From: Chthoniobacterales bacterium | GTDB lineage: Bacteria; Verrucomicrobiota; Verrucomicrobiia; Chthoniobacterales; UBA10450 | Length of the DNA: 64,000 bases | Reading direction: 5' to 3' | NCBI GenBank assembly: GCA_035274845.1 | Contig: DATENU010000008.1 | Span: forward strand, 1 to 64,000 | In this document: piece after piece, positions 1 through 7,140 of the stretch | How the letters are laid out: every line of letters starts with the position of its first letter | Position numbering within the stretch: the stretch's first letter is position 1 | Notes under the pieces: model-generated | What the model saw: the letters and a program-made list of their open reading frames with translations, nothing else | Database searches by the model: none | What the model was told of the DNA's origin: nothing | Translations under genes and position numbers: made by a program

Positions 1-2
1 TC

Positions 3-70
3 TGTAGCGGCGGTCTCAGACCGTCGGCTGATGACGGAATGAAGGTCGACGGTCCGAGACCGCCGCTACA
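3..70. repeat. REP family 1, inverted pair
   Basis: Two facing copies of a palindrome with head TGTAG, body CGGCGGTCTCAGACCGTCG. The forward copy is at 3-26 and the inverted copy at 47-70. Each copy can fold on GGTCT/AGACC. The same family flanks the RAYT transposase at 22.7 kb. Confidence 0.85.
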
Positions 71-73
71 GTC

Positions 74-183
74 AGGTGGATCGCGCGCTACGCCGCGCGA
101 TGATTGACGCGTCTAGTTTCCTTCGAGGGGCGCATTTCCGCAGCAACGCTGTCGTCATCGAGCGCGTAGCGCTCGATCCACCT
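74..183. repeat. REP-like inverted pair (GGTGGATCG family)
   Basis: A 29-bp element at 74-102 starts AGGTGGATCGCGCGCTACGC. A diverged inverted copy lies at 156-183. The 29-bp sequence recurs identically at 59628-59656, so this is a dispersed element and not part of a gene. Confidence 0.7.
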
Positions 184-207
184 CGTTTGGCTTCGCCTCA
201 TTAATTT

Positions 208-277
208 TGTAGCGGCGGTCTCAGACCGCCGGCGCGATTAGATAATAGACGATCGACGGTCTGAGACCGCCGCTACA
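208..277. repeat. REP family 1, second inverted pair
   Basis: A forward copy (208-231) and an inverted copy (253-277) of the TGTAGCGGCGGTC palindrome. The inverted copy ends five bases before the first start codon of the glycosyltransferase gene, so the 5' leader of that gene is repeat DNA. Confidence 0.85.
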
Positions 278-281
278 GGAA

Positions 282-1298
282 ATGAAACGCTGCACCTATC
301 TTCTCCCAATTCGACGAATGAGCTTCTCCGACGCCGAAGCGGCTGAATTCGCCGAATATTTCCACACCCTGGGCGAGGCCGGTTGCGAGGTGCTGGTCAT
401 GGACGGCTCGCCGGCTCCGGTGTTCGCCGAAAACCACAACGCCTGGAGTTCGCTCTGCCGGCACCACGAGGTGGATCGTTCGTTCGGTTATTTGAACGAC
501 AAGGTAAACGGCATTCACACCGGCGTGAAACTGGCGACCTCACCGAAAATCGTCCTCGCGGATGACGACATCCGTTACACCGCAGCGCAAATCGACCGGG
601 TTTGCCAGCTCCTCGACGATTTTGAGGTCGTGCGTCCGCAAAACTACCTCTCGCCGCTTCCCTGGTGGGCGCGAATGGAAGCTGCCCGGATGCTGATCAA
701 CCGCGCGACCCTGCGGACCGCCGATTACCCGGGCACCTGCGCCTTTCGTCGGGACACCATGTTGCGGGTCGGGCACTACGATGGCGATGTCCTGTTCGAC
801 AACGAGGAGATGATCCGCCATTTCGCGCGGGAAGGCGCGGCCATCAGTTACGCGACGAACCTGTTCGTGCAAAAACGGCCGCCGCGTTTCCGGAAATGGA
901 TCGAACAACGGCCGCGGCAGGCCTACGAGGATTTCGGGTTGCGGCTAAAGACAGCTCTCTTTCTGAGTTTGCCTCTGCTGGCGGCGGTGGCCGGTTTCGC
1001 TTTTGGCTGCAAAGCGCTGTTGCTCTACCTGCTCGGCATTTTCGTGGGCGGTGTCGCGCTCGCTTTTGCCGGCCGGTGCCGCGGCGACGCGGGACAATAC
1101 TTTCGACTGAGCGTCTGTCTTTTCGCGCCGCTCTGGATTGCCGAGCGCACCTTCAGCACCTACTGGGCGCTCTACTGGCAATTCGCCCGTGGCGGTTATC
1201 CCTTCGGCGACAAAATCTTGTCGAAAGGCATCGGACGCGATTGGATCAGCGGTGGACGCGTGGCCGCGCAGGCGGCGGCGCGCCAGCCTAACGAATGA
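282..1298 (+). CDS. Family 2-like glycosyltransferase, membrane anchored
   Basis: Probable GT-A type glycosyltransferase that would move a sugar from a nucleotide donor to a cell-surface acceptor at the inner membrane. The sequence shows a nucleotide-binding style N-terminal half with a DDD metal motif at residues 94-96 and an acidic DNEEM motif at 173-177, which fits the base region of GT2 enzymes. Two or three hydrophobic segments follow (about 224-243, 245-264 and 275-290), so the catalytic domain is tethered. No strong Shine-Dalgarno precedes 282 because a REP repeat ends there; Met13 (318) is an alternative start. The stop overlaps the next gene by 4 bp (ATGA), so the two are probably co-translated. 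The acceptor cannot be told from sequence. Confidence 0.7.
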   Translation: MKRCTYLLPIRRMSFSDAEAAEFAEYFHTLGEAGCEVLVMDGSPAPVFAENHNAWSSLCRHHEVDRSFGYLNDKVNGIHTGVKLATSPKIVLADDDIRYTAAQIDRVCQLLDDFEVVRPQNYLSPLPWWARMEAARMLINRATLRTADYPGTCAFRRDTMLRVGHYDGDVLFDNEEMIRHFAREGAAISYATNLFVQKRPPRFRKWIEQRPRQAYEDFGLRLKTALFLSLPLLAAVAGFAFGCKALLLYLLGIFVGGVALAFAGRCRGDAGQYFRLSVCLFAPLWIAERTFSTYWALYWQFARGGYPFGDKILSKGIGRDWISGGRVAAQAAARQPNE

Positions 1299-2746
1299 AC
1301 AATCAAAGCCCCGAACGTCCGCCCGGAACGATGGGCGACATCCCCGCCGACGTTTTTCGCAAACATCTCCACGAGCTGGCGGATTGGATTGCCGATTACC
1401 GGGAAAAAATCGCCGAGCGGCGGATTGCCCCGAACGACAAGCCGGGCGCGGTCCTGGAACAGTTGGACAAAACGCCGCCGGAAACCGGCACCTCCTTCGA
1501 CCGCATCTTCGCCGACATCGATCGAGTGATCGTTCCCGGCGTGGCCCACTGGGCCCATCCGCAGTTCATGAGCTACTTCGGCTGTACCACCACCAGCCCT
1601 GGGATCCTCGCCGAGATGATCACCGCCGCGCTCAACGTCAACGCCATGACCTGGCGCACGTCTCCAGCCGCGACCGAGCTGGAAACGCTCGTGCTCGACT
1701 GGCTCCGGGAATGGCTCGGATTGCCCGCGGAATTTACCGGGGTCGATTACGACACCGCTTCCATCTCGACCATGCACGCGCTCGCGGTTGCGCGGGAGGA
1801 AGCGAGCACCTCCATCCGGACGCTCGGCCTCTCCGGCCGGTCCGAGCTGCCTATCTTTCGAATTTACGTTTCCGACCAGGCCCACAGCTCAATGGACAAA
1901 GCCGCGATTGCGCTGGGGCTAGGGGAGCACAACGTGCGGCGGCTCGCCTGCGATTCCGAATTTCGGATGAACGTCGCCACGTTGCGGGAGGCGGTGACCG
2001 CGGATCTTCGTCACGGCTTCAAGCCTCTCGCAGTCGTCGCAACCGTGGGCACCACCTCAACGGCCAGCGTCGATCCGGTGGCGGAAATCGCCAAAGTCTG
2101 CGCGGAACATCAGATGTGGCTCCACATCGACGCGGCTTACGGCGGCGGTTTGGCCCTGTTGCCCGAGCACAAATGGGTCACCGACGGCTGGGCCGAAGCC
2201 GATTCGCTCGTGATCAATCCGCACAAAATGCTTTTCGTTCCGTTCGATTTCAGCGCGCTTTTTGTCCGCGACATTGAGCGGCTCCGTCGCCTCTTCACCC
2301 TCGTCCCCGAATACCTGCATCTCCGCGATCCCGCCGGCGCCGAGATCAACTACATGGATTACGGCGTCCAGCTTGGCCGCCGCTTCCGCTCGCTCAAGGC
2401 GTGGGTCGTCTGGCGATCGTTTGGCCGCGCCGGGATGGCCGCCATCATCCGCGAACACCTGCGGTTAGCTCAGCTCTTTGCCGGCTGGGTCAAAGAGGAC
2501 GCCCGCTTTGAATTGTCCGCTCCTGTCATGATGGGAGTCGTCTGCTTCCGCCTCAAGGACCCCAATGACAAAGCGGCCGACCAGAAAAACAGCGCCACCG
2601 TCGCCAAGATCAATGCCTCCGGGAAAGCCTACCTGACCCAGACCAAACTCCGCGGCCGCATCGTCATGCGCCTCGGTCTCGGAAACATCCTCTCCACCGA
2701 AGAACACGTCCATCGCGTCTGGGATATCATCCGCGAAGCGATCTAA
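1295..2746 (+). CDS. PLP-dependent group II decarboxylase (aromatic-L-amino-acid decarboxylase-like)
   Basis: Decarboxylates an amino acid, probably aromatic, to the amine using pyridoxal phosphate. The fold-type I signature residues are visible: His196 in SDQAHSS, Asp279 in HIDAAYGG, and the Schiff-base lysine Lys311 in INPHKMLF. Length (483 residues) matches the DDC/tyrosine decarboxylase group. It overlaps the upstream glycosyltransferase by 4 bp. Phe hydroxylation and Tyr degradation genes lie nearby, which makes an aromatic substrate attractive, but glutamate, histidine and 2,4-diaminobutyrate decarboxylases share these motifs. Substrate is therefore inferred only. Confidence 0.85.
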   Translation: MNNQSPERPPGTMGDIPADVFRKHLHELADWIADYREKIAERRIAPNDKPGAVLEQLDKTPPETGTSFDRIFADIDRVIVPGVAHWAHPQFMSYFGCTTTSPGILAEMITAALNVNAMTWRTSPAATELETLVLDWLREWLGLPAEFTGVDYDTASISTMHALAVAREEASTSIRTLGLSGRSELPIFRIYVSDQAHSSMDKAAIALGLGEHNVRRLACDSEFRMNVATLREAVTADLRHGFKPLAVVATVGTTSTASVDPVAEIAKVCAEHQMWLHIDAAYGGGLALLPEHKWVTDGWAEADSLVINPHKMLFVPFDFSALFVRDIERLRRLFTLVPEYLHLRDPAGAEINYMDYGVQLGRRFRSLKAWVVWRSFGRAGMAAIIREHLRLAQLFAGWVKEDARFELSAPVMMGVVCFRLKDPNDKAADQKNSATVAKINASGKAYLTQTKLRGRIVMRLGLGNILSTEEHVHRVWDIIREAI

Positions 2747-2758
2747 ATTTCACTAGCG

Positions 2759-2990
2759 GGCTTCTGTAGTTCTCGCCCTGTGGGCGACAGTTCCGCGCCA
2801 AAGGCGCCATTCAATTTTAGCCTGGGGCAACGCCCCACGGTTCATGAACGAAAAAGGCCGAGCGCTGAAAGCGCGATTCACGACGTTTTGTGCAAGATTT
2901 GAATCGCGCTTTCAGCGCTGGAAGCCTTGGAAATCCTTGGTCCTGGGGCGTTGCCCCCGGCTGGAATTGAGGTCGCGCCATTGGCGCTAC
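2759..2990. repeat. Cluster of GC-rich palindromes
   Basis: A gene-free stretch of short inverted repeats. CGCCCTGTGGGCG and GCGCCAAAGGCGCC are hairpins. GAGCGCTGAAAGCGCGATTC (from 2858) is inverted near 2902-2921. CTGGGGCAACGCCCCA (about 2822) pairs with a CTGGGGCGTTGCCCC copy near 2942. An 85-codon reading frame crossing it has no protein-like features. Confidence 0.7.
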
Positions 2991-3057
2991 GCGCTACCAA
3001 ATCGCCGGAGAAGTCCGCTTCGAGGCGTTCGCATATTCCCTGGCTCGGCCATTTCCC

Positions 3058-3324
3058 TTAGGAACCCTTCCATCGCTCGAGGTTCGGAATTCCTTTTGTG
3101 AATAAGGACGCCAGAAAGCGGGGAAAGCCCATCTCTTTCATCTTCGCTTTGACGAAGTCCTGCATCTGGGACGCCGTCCAATCGGGCTGCTTGAACGCGC
3201 CATCTTCATAGCAATACGAGCAATACATGGTACTCACCGTGCCGTCCGCGTTGCGTCCCCCACCTCCCGGCGATTTCTTGAGCGGCATACCGCAGCTCTG
3301 ACAATTCTTGTATGTGGCTGTCAT
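3058..3324 (-). CDS. Small putative zinc-ribbon protein
   Basis: An 88-residue protein with an N-terminal CQSCGMPL motif and a CSYCYEDG motif about 25 residues later, forming a four-cysteine zinc ribbon of the 'putative zinc ribbon' family. The C-terminal half is a short amphipathic segment ending near FLASLFTKG. The frame stays open upstream, but the family consensus starts at Met (3324), just before TATYKNCQSCG, so that start is used. It lies 23 bp downstream of a small membrane protein gene on the same strand, suggesting one transcript. Function is unknown; zinc binding is inferred from the motif. Confidence 0.75.
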   Translation of the reverse strand: MTATYKNCQSCGMPLKKSPGGGGRNADGTVSTMYCSYCYEDGAFKQPDWTASQMQDFVKAKMKEMGFPRFLASLFTKGIPNLERWKGS

Positions 3325-3347
3325 AGGATTGTTTTGCCCTTTTCGCT

Positions 3348-3641
3348 TCAGGACGGGTTCGTCCCATCGGTCTTCTTTTTCATGACGCGCGCAATTTGAA
3401 TCAGGGTAACGAGCAGCAGAGAGAAGCCCATCGCCGCAGTGCCAAGGAACAGGCCCCAGATCATGCCCACGCCGGCCGCATAGCGCACCAGTGAACCACC
3501 AGCGCTGTGGCCAAACAGGGAGGCCACGAACTCTGGAGAGACCAGCGCAACCACACACGCGAATATGCCGCCGATAGCCGACGAGCCGAGAGCTCCCGCC
3601 ACGATCGAGGCGAAATAGCGGAGGAAAGTCATATTGATCAA
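3348..3641 (-). CDS. Small membrane protein of unknown function
   Basis: A 97-residue protein with three hydrophobic stretches (about residues 5-30, 45-62 and 58-85) and a basic C-terminal tail (RVMKKKTDG). It resembles small integral membrane proteins of the DUF4199/YkuH size class, but I do not recognise the family. It is followed 23 bp later by the zinc-ribbon gene on the same strand. Met4 is an alternative start. A frame on the other strand that runs into hppD overlaps it; the membrane-protein pattern and the operon spacing favour this strand. Confidence 0.6.
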   Translation of the reverse strand: MINMTFLRYFASIVAGALGSSAIGGIFACVVALVSPEFVASLFGHSAGGSLVRYAAGVGMIWGLFLGTAAMGFSLLLVTLIQIARVMKKKTDGTNPS

Positions 3642-3812
3642 CGGAACGAAATCGATCGGCTCAAAGCCATTACCTTTTTGTCTAACAAATCCTTCGCCCG
3701 ATCACAAGCCCGGCGCATCGTGCGAAACGATTCCAGGCGGCTGGCTCGGCTTTGTTTGAAAGGCGTTCGGAGTTCGGTTAACGTGGAGTTGCCCGCGAAA
3801 CCTCAAATTCTT

Positions 3813-4946
3813 ATGGAAACGACCATCGCCGCTCCCAAACAAACCGCGTCCGCCGAAACCGATTTTCTCCCGCTCCAGGGGACTGATTACGTTGAATTCT
3901 GGGTAGGCAACGCCAAGCAGGCCGCGCATTTTTACAAGACTGCGTTTGGTTTTCAATCGCTCGCCTACGCCGGCCCCGAGACCGGCGTGAAAGATCGCGC
4001 CAGCTACGTGATCCGGCAGAACAAGCTGACTTTCGTCCTGACCACGCCGATGCGGCCGAATAACCCGATCGCCGACCACATCGCGTTGCATGGAGATGGC
4101 GTGAAGTTTCTCGCGCTCAAAGTCGAGGACGCGACTTCCGCCTGGAAGGAAACCACCAAGCGCGGCGGCAAGAGTTACATGGAGCCGACCACGTTGAAGG
4201 ACGACACCGGCCGAGTGGTGATGAGCGGCATTCACACTTACGGCGACACGGTCCATCTCTTCATCGAGCGGGGCGATTACAACGGCGTTTTCATGCCGGG
4301 CTTCCGGAAATGGGAGAGCGACTACAACCCGCCTGATACCGGCCTTCTCTACGTCGATCATTGCGTCGGCAACGTCGGTTGGAACCAGATGAATCCGTGG
4401 GTGAAATTCTACGAGGATGTGATGGGATTCCGGAACATCCTCACCTTCGACGACAAGGATATTTCGACCGAATACTCGGCGCTCATGAGCAAGGTGATGA
4501 GCAACGGGAACGGCTTCGTGAAGTTCCCGATCAACGAGCCGGCCGAGGGGAAAAAGAAATCGCAGGTAGAAGAATACCTGGACTTCTACAACGGCGAAGG
4601 AGTCCAGCATTGCGCGGTCGCGACCAACGACATCGTCAAAACGGTGACCGACCTGCAAGCGCGCGGCGTCGAGTTCCTCAAGATTCCGACCACGTATTAC
4701 GACACCCTGCCGGAAAGGGTCGGGCACATCGACGAAGACCTGGAGCCGCTCGCCCGCCTCGGCATCCTGGTCGATCGCGATAACGAAGGATATCTGCTCC
4801 AGATTTTCACGAAGCCGGTGGAAGACAGACCGACACTCTTTTTCGAAATCATCCAGCGGAAGGGCGCGAAGAGTTTCGGCAAAGGCAATTTCAAGGCGCT
4901 CTTTGAAGCGCTGGAAAAGGAACAGGAAGCGCGGGGCAATCTGTAA
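3813..4946 (+). CDS. hppD: 4-hydroxyphenylpyruvate dioxygenase
   Basis: Non-haem iron dioxygenase converting 4-hydroxyphenylpyruvate to homogentisate, the committed step of tyrosine catabolism. Both VOC half-domains are present. The iron ligands of the catalytic half are visible as His183 (YVDHCVG), His266 (VQHCAV) and Glu345 (FFEIIQR), and the C-terminal helix typical of the family closes the protein. The frame extends about 100 codons upstream, but homologues begin near Met at 3813 and the upstream translation is not protein-like. Length of 377 residues is normal. The gene lies 23 bp before homogentisate dioxygenase, forming a two-gene operon. Confidence 0.95.
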   Translation: METTIAAPKQTASAETDFLPLQGTDYVEFWVGNAKQAAHFYKTAFGFQSLAYAGPETGVKDRASYVIRQNKLTFVLTTPMRPNNPIADHIALHGDGVKFLALKVEDATSAWKETTKRGGKSYMEPTTLKDDTGRVVMSGIHTYGDTVHLFIERGDYNGVFMPGFRKWESDYNPPDTGLLYVDHCVGNVGWNQMNPWVKFYEDVMGFRNILTFDDKDISTEYSALMSKVMSNGNGFVKFPINEPAEGKKKSQVEEYLDFYNGEGVQHCAVATNDIVKTVTDLQARGVEFLKIPTTYYDTLPERVGHIDEDLEPLARLGILVDRDNEGYLLQIFTKPVEDRPTLFFEIIQRKGAKSFGKGNFKALFEALEKEQEARGNL

Positions 4947-4969
4947 TCGCCTAACGAGAGGATCAACTT

Positions 4970-6154
4970 ATGCCGCATTATCAAAAGCTGGGCGAAATCC
5001 CGAGAAAGCACCACATTTGGTTCCATCGCAACGGGGCGGGTCCCGGGTATAAAAACGAAGGCATTTACTACGAGCACGTCATCACGACGGAAGGCTTCAA
5101 CGAAGCTTACTCGATCATGTATCACCTCCGCCCCCCCACGCGGGTGCGCAGCGTCGAGCTGATCAAGTGTGAAGAGCTGAAGAAGGTGACGGACGCGCCG
5201 CTGCGTCATCACCACCTCAAGGCCGCCAATGTTCCGCGCAAAGGCGATCTCTACACCGGCCGGATCCCGATGCTCTTCAACCAGGACATGATCGCTTACC
5301 GGCAAAAACCGGCGAAGACCTACGGCGAATACGAGTATTTCCGGAACGGTGGCGCCGACGAGATCATCTTCGTTTTCAAGGGTGGGGGAACGCTGGAGAG
5401 CCCGTTCGGCAAACTGCGTTATCGCGCCGAAGACTACATCGTCATCCCGCGCGGGATTACTTACCGGCTCGTGCCGGACAAGGTCGAAGAAGAAGATTAT
5501 CTCATCCTGGAGTCCACCGGTCCGGTCCGCATCCCGCGCCGCTACCTGAATCATGAAGGCCAGATCCGGATGGGGTCGCCCTATTCCGAGCGTGACTTTC
5601 ATGGGCCGACTGAAACGCTGGTGATCGATAAAGACGAAGACGTTGCCGTTCTGGTGAAAGATGGTCCGCGCTGGACGCGGGTGGTTCACGCCCACCATCC
5701 TTGCGACGTCGTCGGCTGGGACGGGTTCGTTTACCCATTCACGTTCAACGCCCAGGATTTCGAGCCGATCACCGGCACGGTCCATCAGCCGCCGCCGATC
5801 CATCAGACCTTCGAGATTCGCGGTTACGTCGTCTGCACCTTCGCGCCGCGGATGCTCGACTATCATCCGGAAGCGGTGAAGATCCCGTGGGTGCACGACA
5901 ACGTCGAAGCCGACGAAGTGCTCTTCTACGTCCGCGGCAATTTCGGCTCACGGAAGGGGATCGAGGCCGGCTCGATCACCTTGCATCCGCGCGGAATTCC
6001 CCACGGACCGCATCCTGGGACGATCATGGCGAGCAAAGACGCGCTGCGGACCGAAGAGCTCGCCGTCATGTTCGACACCGAGCATACGCTCGAGTTGACT
6101 GAACAGGCCGTCGCGCTCGACGACGAGAAGTATCCGCTTAGCTGGCTGGATTAG
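4970..6154 (+). CDS. hmgA: Homogentisate 1,2-dioxygenase
   Basis: Opens the homogentisate ring to maleylacetoacetate. The cupin-type iron site can be read near the C-terminus: His309 in PWVHDN, a following acidic residue (Glu316, aligned with the EFMGLIRG segment of the human enzyme; Glu313 is the alternative) and His345 in GIPHGPHPG. At 394 residues it is the shorter bacterial form. A good ribosome site (GAGAGGA) lies about ten bases before the ATG. It directly follows hppD. The next enzymes, maleylacetoacetate isomerase and fumarylacetoacetase, are not in the window. Confidence 0.93.
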   Translation: MPHYQKLGEIPRKHHIWFHRNGAGPGYKNEGIYYEHVITTEGFNEAYSIMYHLRPPTRVRSVELIKCEELKKVTDAPLRHHHLKAANVPRKGDLYTGRIPMLFNQDMIAYRQKPAKTYGEYEYFRNGGADEIIFVFKGGGTLESPFGKLRYRAEDYIVIPRGITYRLVPDKVEEEDYLILESTGPVRIPRRYLNHEGQIRMGSPYSERDFHGPTETLVIDKDEDVAVLVKDGPRWTRVVHAHHPCDVVGWDGFVYPFTFNAQDFEPITGTVHQPPPIHQTFEIRGYVVCTFAPRMLDYHPEAVKIPWVHDNVEADEVLFYVRGNFGSRKGIEAGSITLHPRGIPHGPHPGTIMASKDALRTEELAVMFDTEHTLELTEQAVALDDEKYPLSWLD

Positions 6155-6239
6155 CGCAAACTAAACGGCACGGAGGCGTTCCGTCTCCATTCCGAAAATA
6201 GCCCAACGCTTGTGCGCTGGGCTATTCCCTTCCGATTCG

Positions 6240-6938
6240 TCAGCGCAACCACCGCCATGCCACCATCAGGACTTCCTGTCCGGCAATTGGCGAAGAATTC
6301 AGATCAACGATATGGACACGCATTATGTCCGGATCGGCTTCGATCCAGCGGCTGGCGCCCAGGCAGGCCAACACGTGGCTGCCGGATGTAGTCACGGCGA
6401 GATCGCCCGCACGAAGGCTTTGCGCAGCTCGCATCGGGATCGCCGCGCCATCGGCGATGGGCAACGTTAAGCCGTTGGCGCCTTTTCCCAGCTGAATCGC
6501 GTTGGTGTCGCGCCACCAAAGTTGGAGAGCCGCGCGGAGCAGCGCCGGATCGCCCGCGGCCAAACTTTCGTCAGCCAGGGCGCGGACCATGGCGGCGCGA
6601 ACGAGACCGGAACAGTCAATGCCTCGATGATTCTCGCCGCCGTAAACATAACGAACGCCGTCGTATTGGCTCAGATGGTCGACGAACCGCTGACGGAGTC
6701 GGTCAGTGTTGATTTTTTCGCGTCCGGGAATCAGTAGGGCCGCGAAGAACGCAGCGATCATCAGCATCAGAAGAACTCGTAATGCCTTCTTTCGCCACGT
6801 GACTGCGACGAGGGACAACCCGGTCAAACCCCAAAGAGCAAGCAGCACCAAGCGAATGAGAGAATTGCGATAAGGGACGATAATGAGAAGCCCGAGGGCT
6901 GCGGCAGGCAGGAGCAATACGATGCGTTTCCAAGGCAC
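6240..6938 (-). CDS. Membrane-anchored NlpC/P60-type cysteine peptidase
   Basis: Probable peptidoglycan peptide hydrolase or amidase-like protein. Two hydrophobic segments at residues 5-45 and 52-70 anchor it, and the rest is exported or periplasmic. The catalytic cysteine sits in GIDCSGLVR (about residue 110) after the family signature YVYGG. The catalytic histidine is probably that of GSHVLACLG. The start is GTG at 6938, supported by a perfect AGGAGG nine bases upstream. It is a monocistronic unit running toward hmgA. The cleaved bond is not predictable. Confidence 0.75.
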   Translation of the reverse strand: MPWKRIVLLLPAAALGLLIIVPYRNSLIRLVLLALWGLTGLSLVAVTWRKKALRVLLMLMIAAFFAALLIPGREKINTDRLRQRFVDHLSQYDGVRYVYGGENHRGIDCSGLVRAAMVRALADESLAAGDPALLRAALQLWWRDTNAIQLGKGANGLTLPIADGAAIPMRAAQSLRAGDLAVTTSGSHVLACLGASRWIEADPDIMRVHIVDLNSSPIAGQEVLMVAWRWLR

Positions 6939-6947
6939 AGCGTGAAT

Positions 6948-6953
6948 CCTCCT
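6948..6953 (-). promoter_or_regulatory. Strong Shine-Dalgarno for the NlpC/P60 gene
   Basis: AGGAGG on the minus strand, nine bases before GTG at 6938. This decides the non-ATG start. Confidence 0.8.
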
Positions 6954-7019
6954 ATGAAACGACCGTCGTGCAATCTATTCGGCTCAAGGTATGCATGATA
7001 GTTCGCCATAGGGAGGTGC

Positions 7020-7110
7020 GAACGGCCCAGCGTGCCGTCCCTACCAAGCATTTGTGTCCATTCGCGGTCTTCCCTCCGCGGCACGAGGGCGTGCCGTCCC
7101 CAAGTCCATT
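7020..7110. repeat. Diverged REP family 2 elements
   Basis: Two imperfect copies ending GTGCCGTCCCTACC (about 7033-7046) and GGCGTGCCGTCCCC (about 7089-7102). They match the right half of the GGTAGGGACGGC family that flanks the RAYT at 47.6 kb. Confidence 0.6.
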
Positions 7111-7140
7111 CGCGTAATTCGCAGTTAGATCAGGAGTGAA

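Noticed and set aside
2844-3101. 85-codon frame in the repeat cluster
   Set aside because: Consists of palindromic repeats and has no protein-like pattern.
3507-3812. 100-codon upstream extension of the hppD frame
   Set aside because: Overlaps the small membrane protein gene and does not resemble HPPD N-termini, which begin near 3813.
4697-5896. 399-codon minus-strand frame opposite hmgA and the end of hppD
   Set aside because: Antisense to two well-identified enzymes and spanning their junction.
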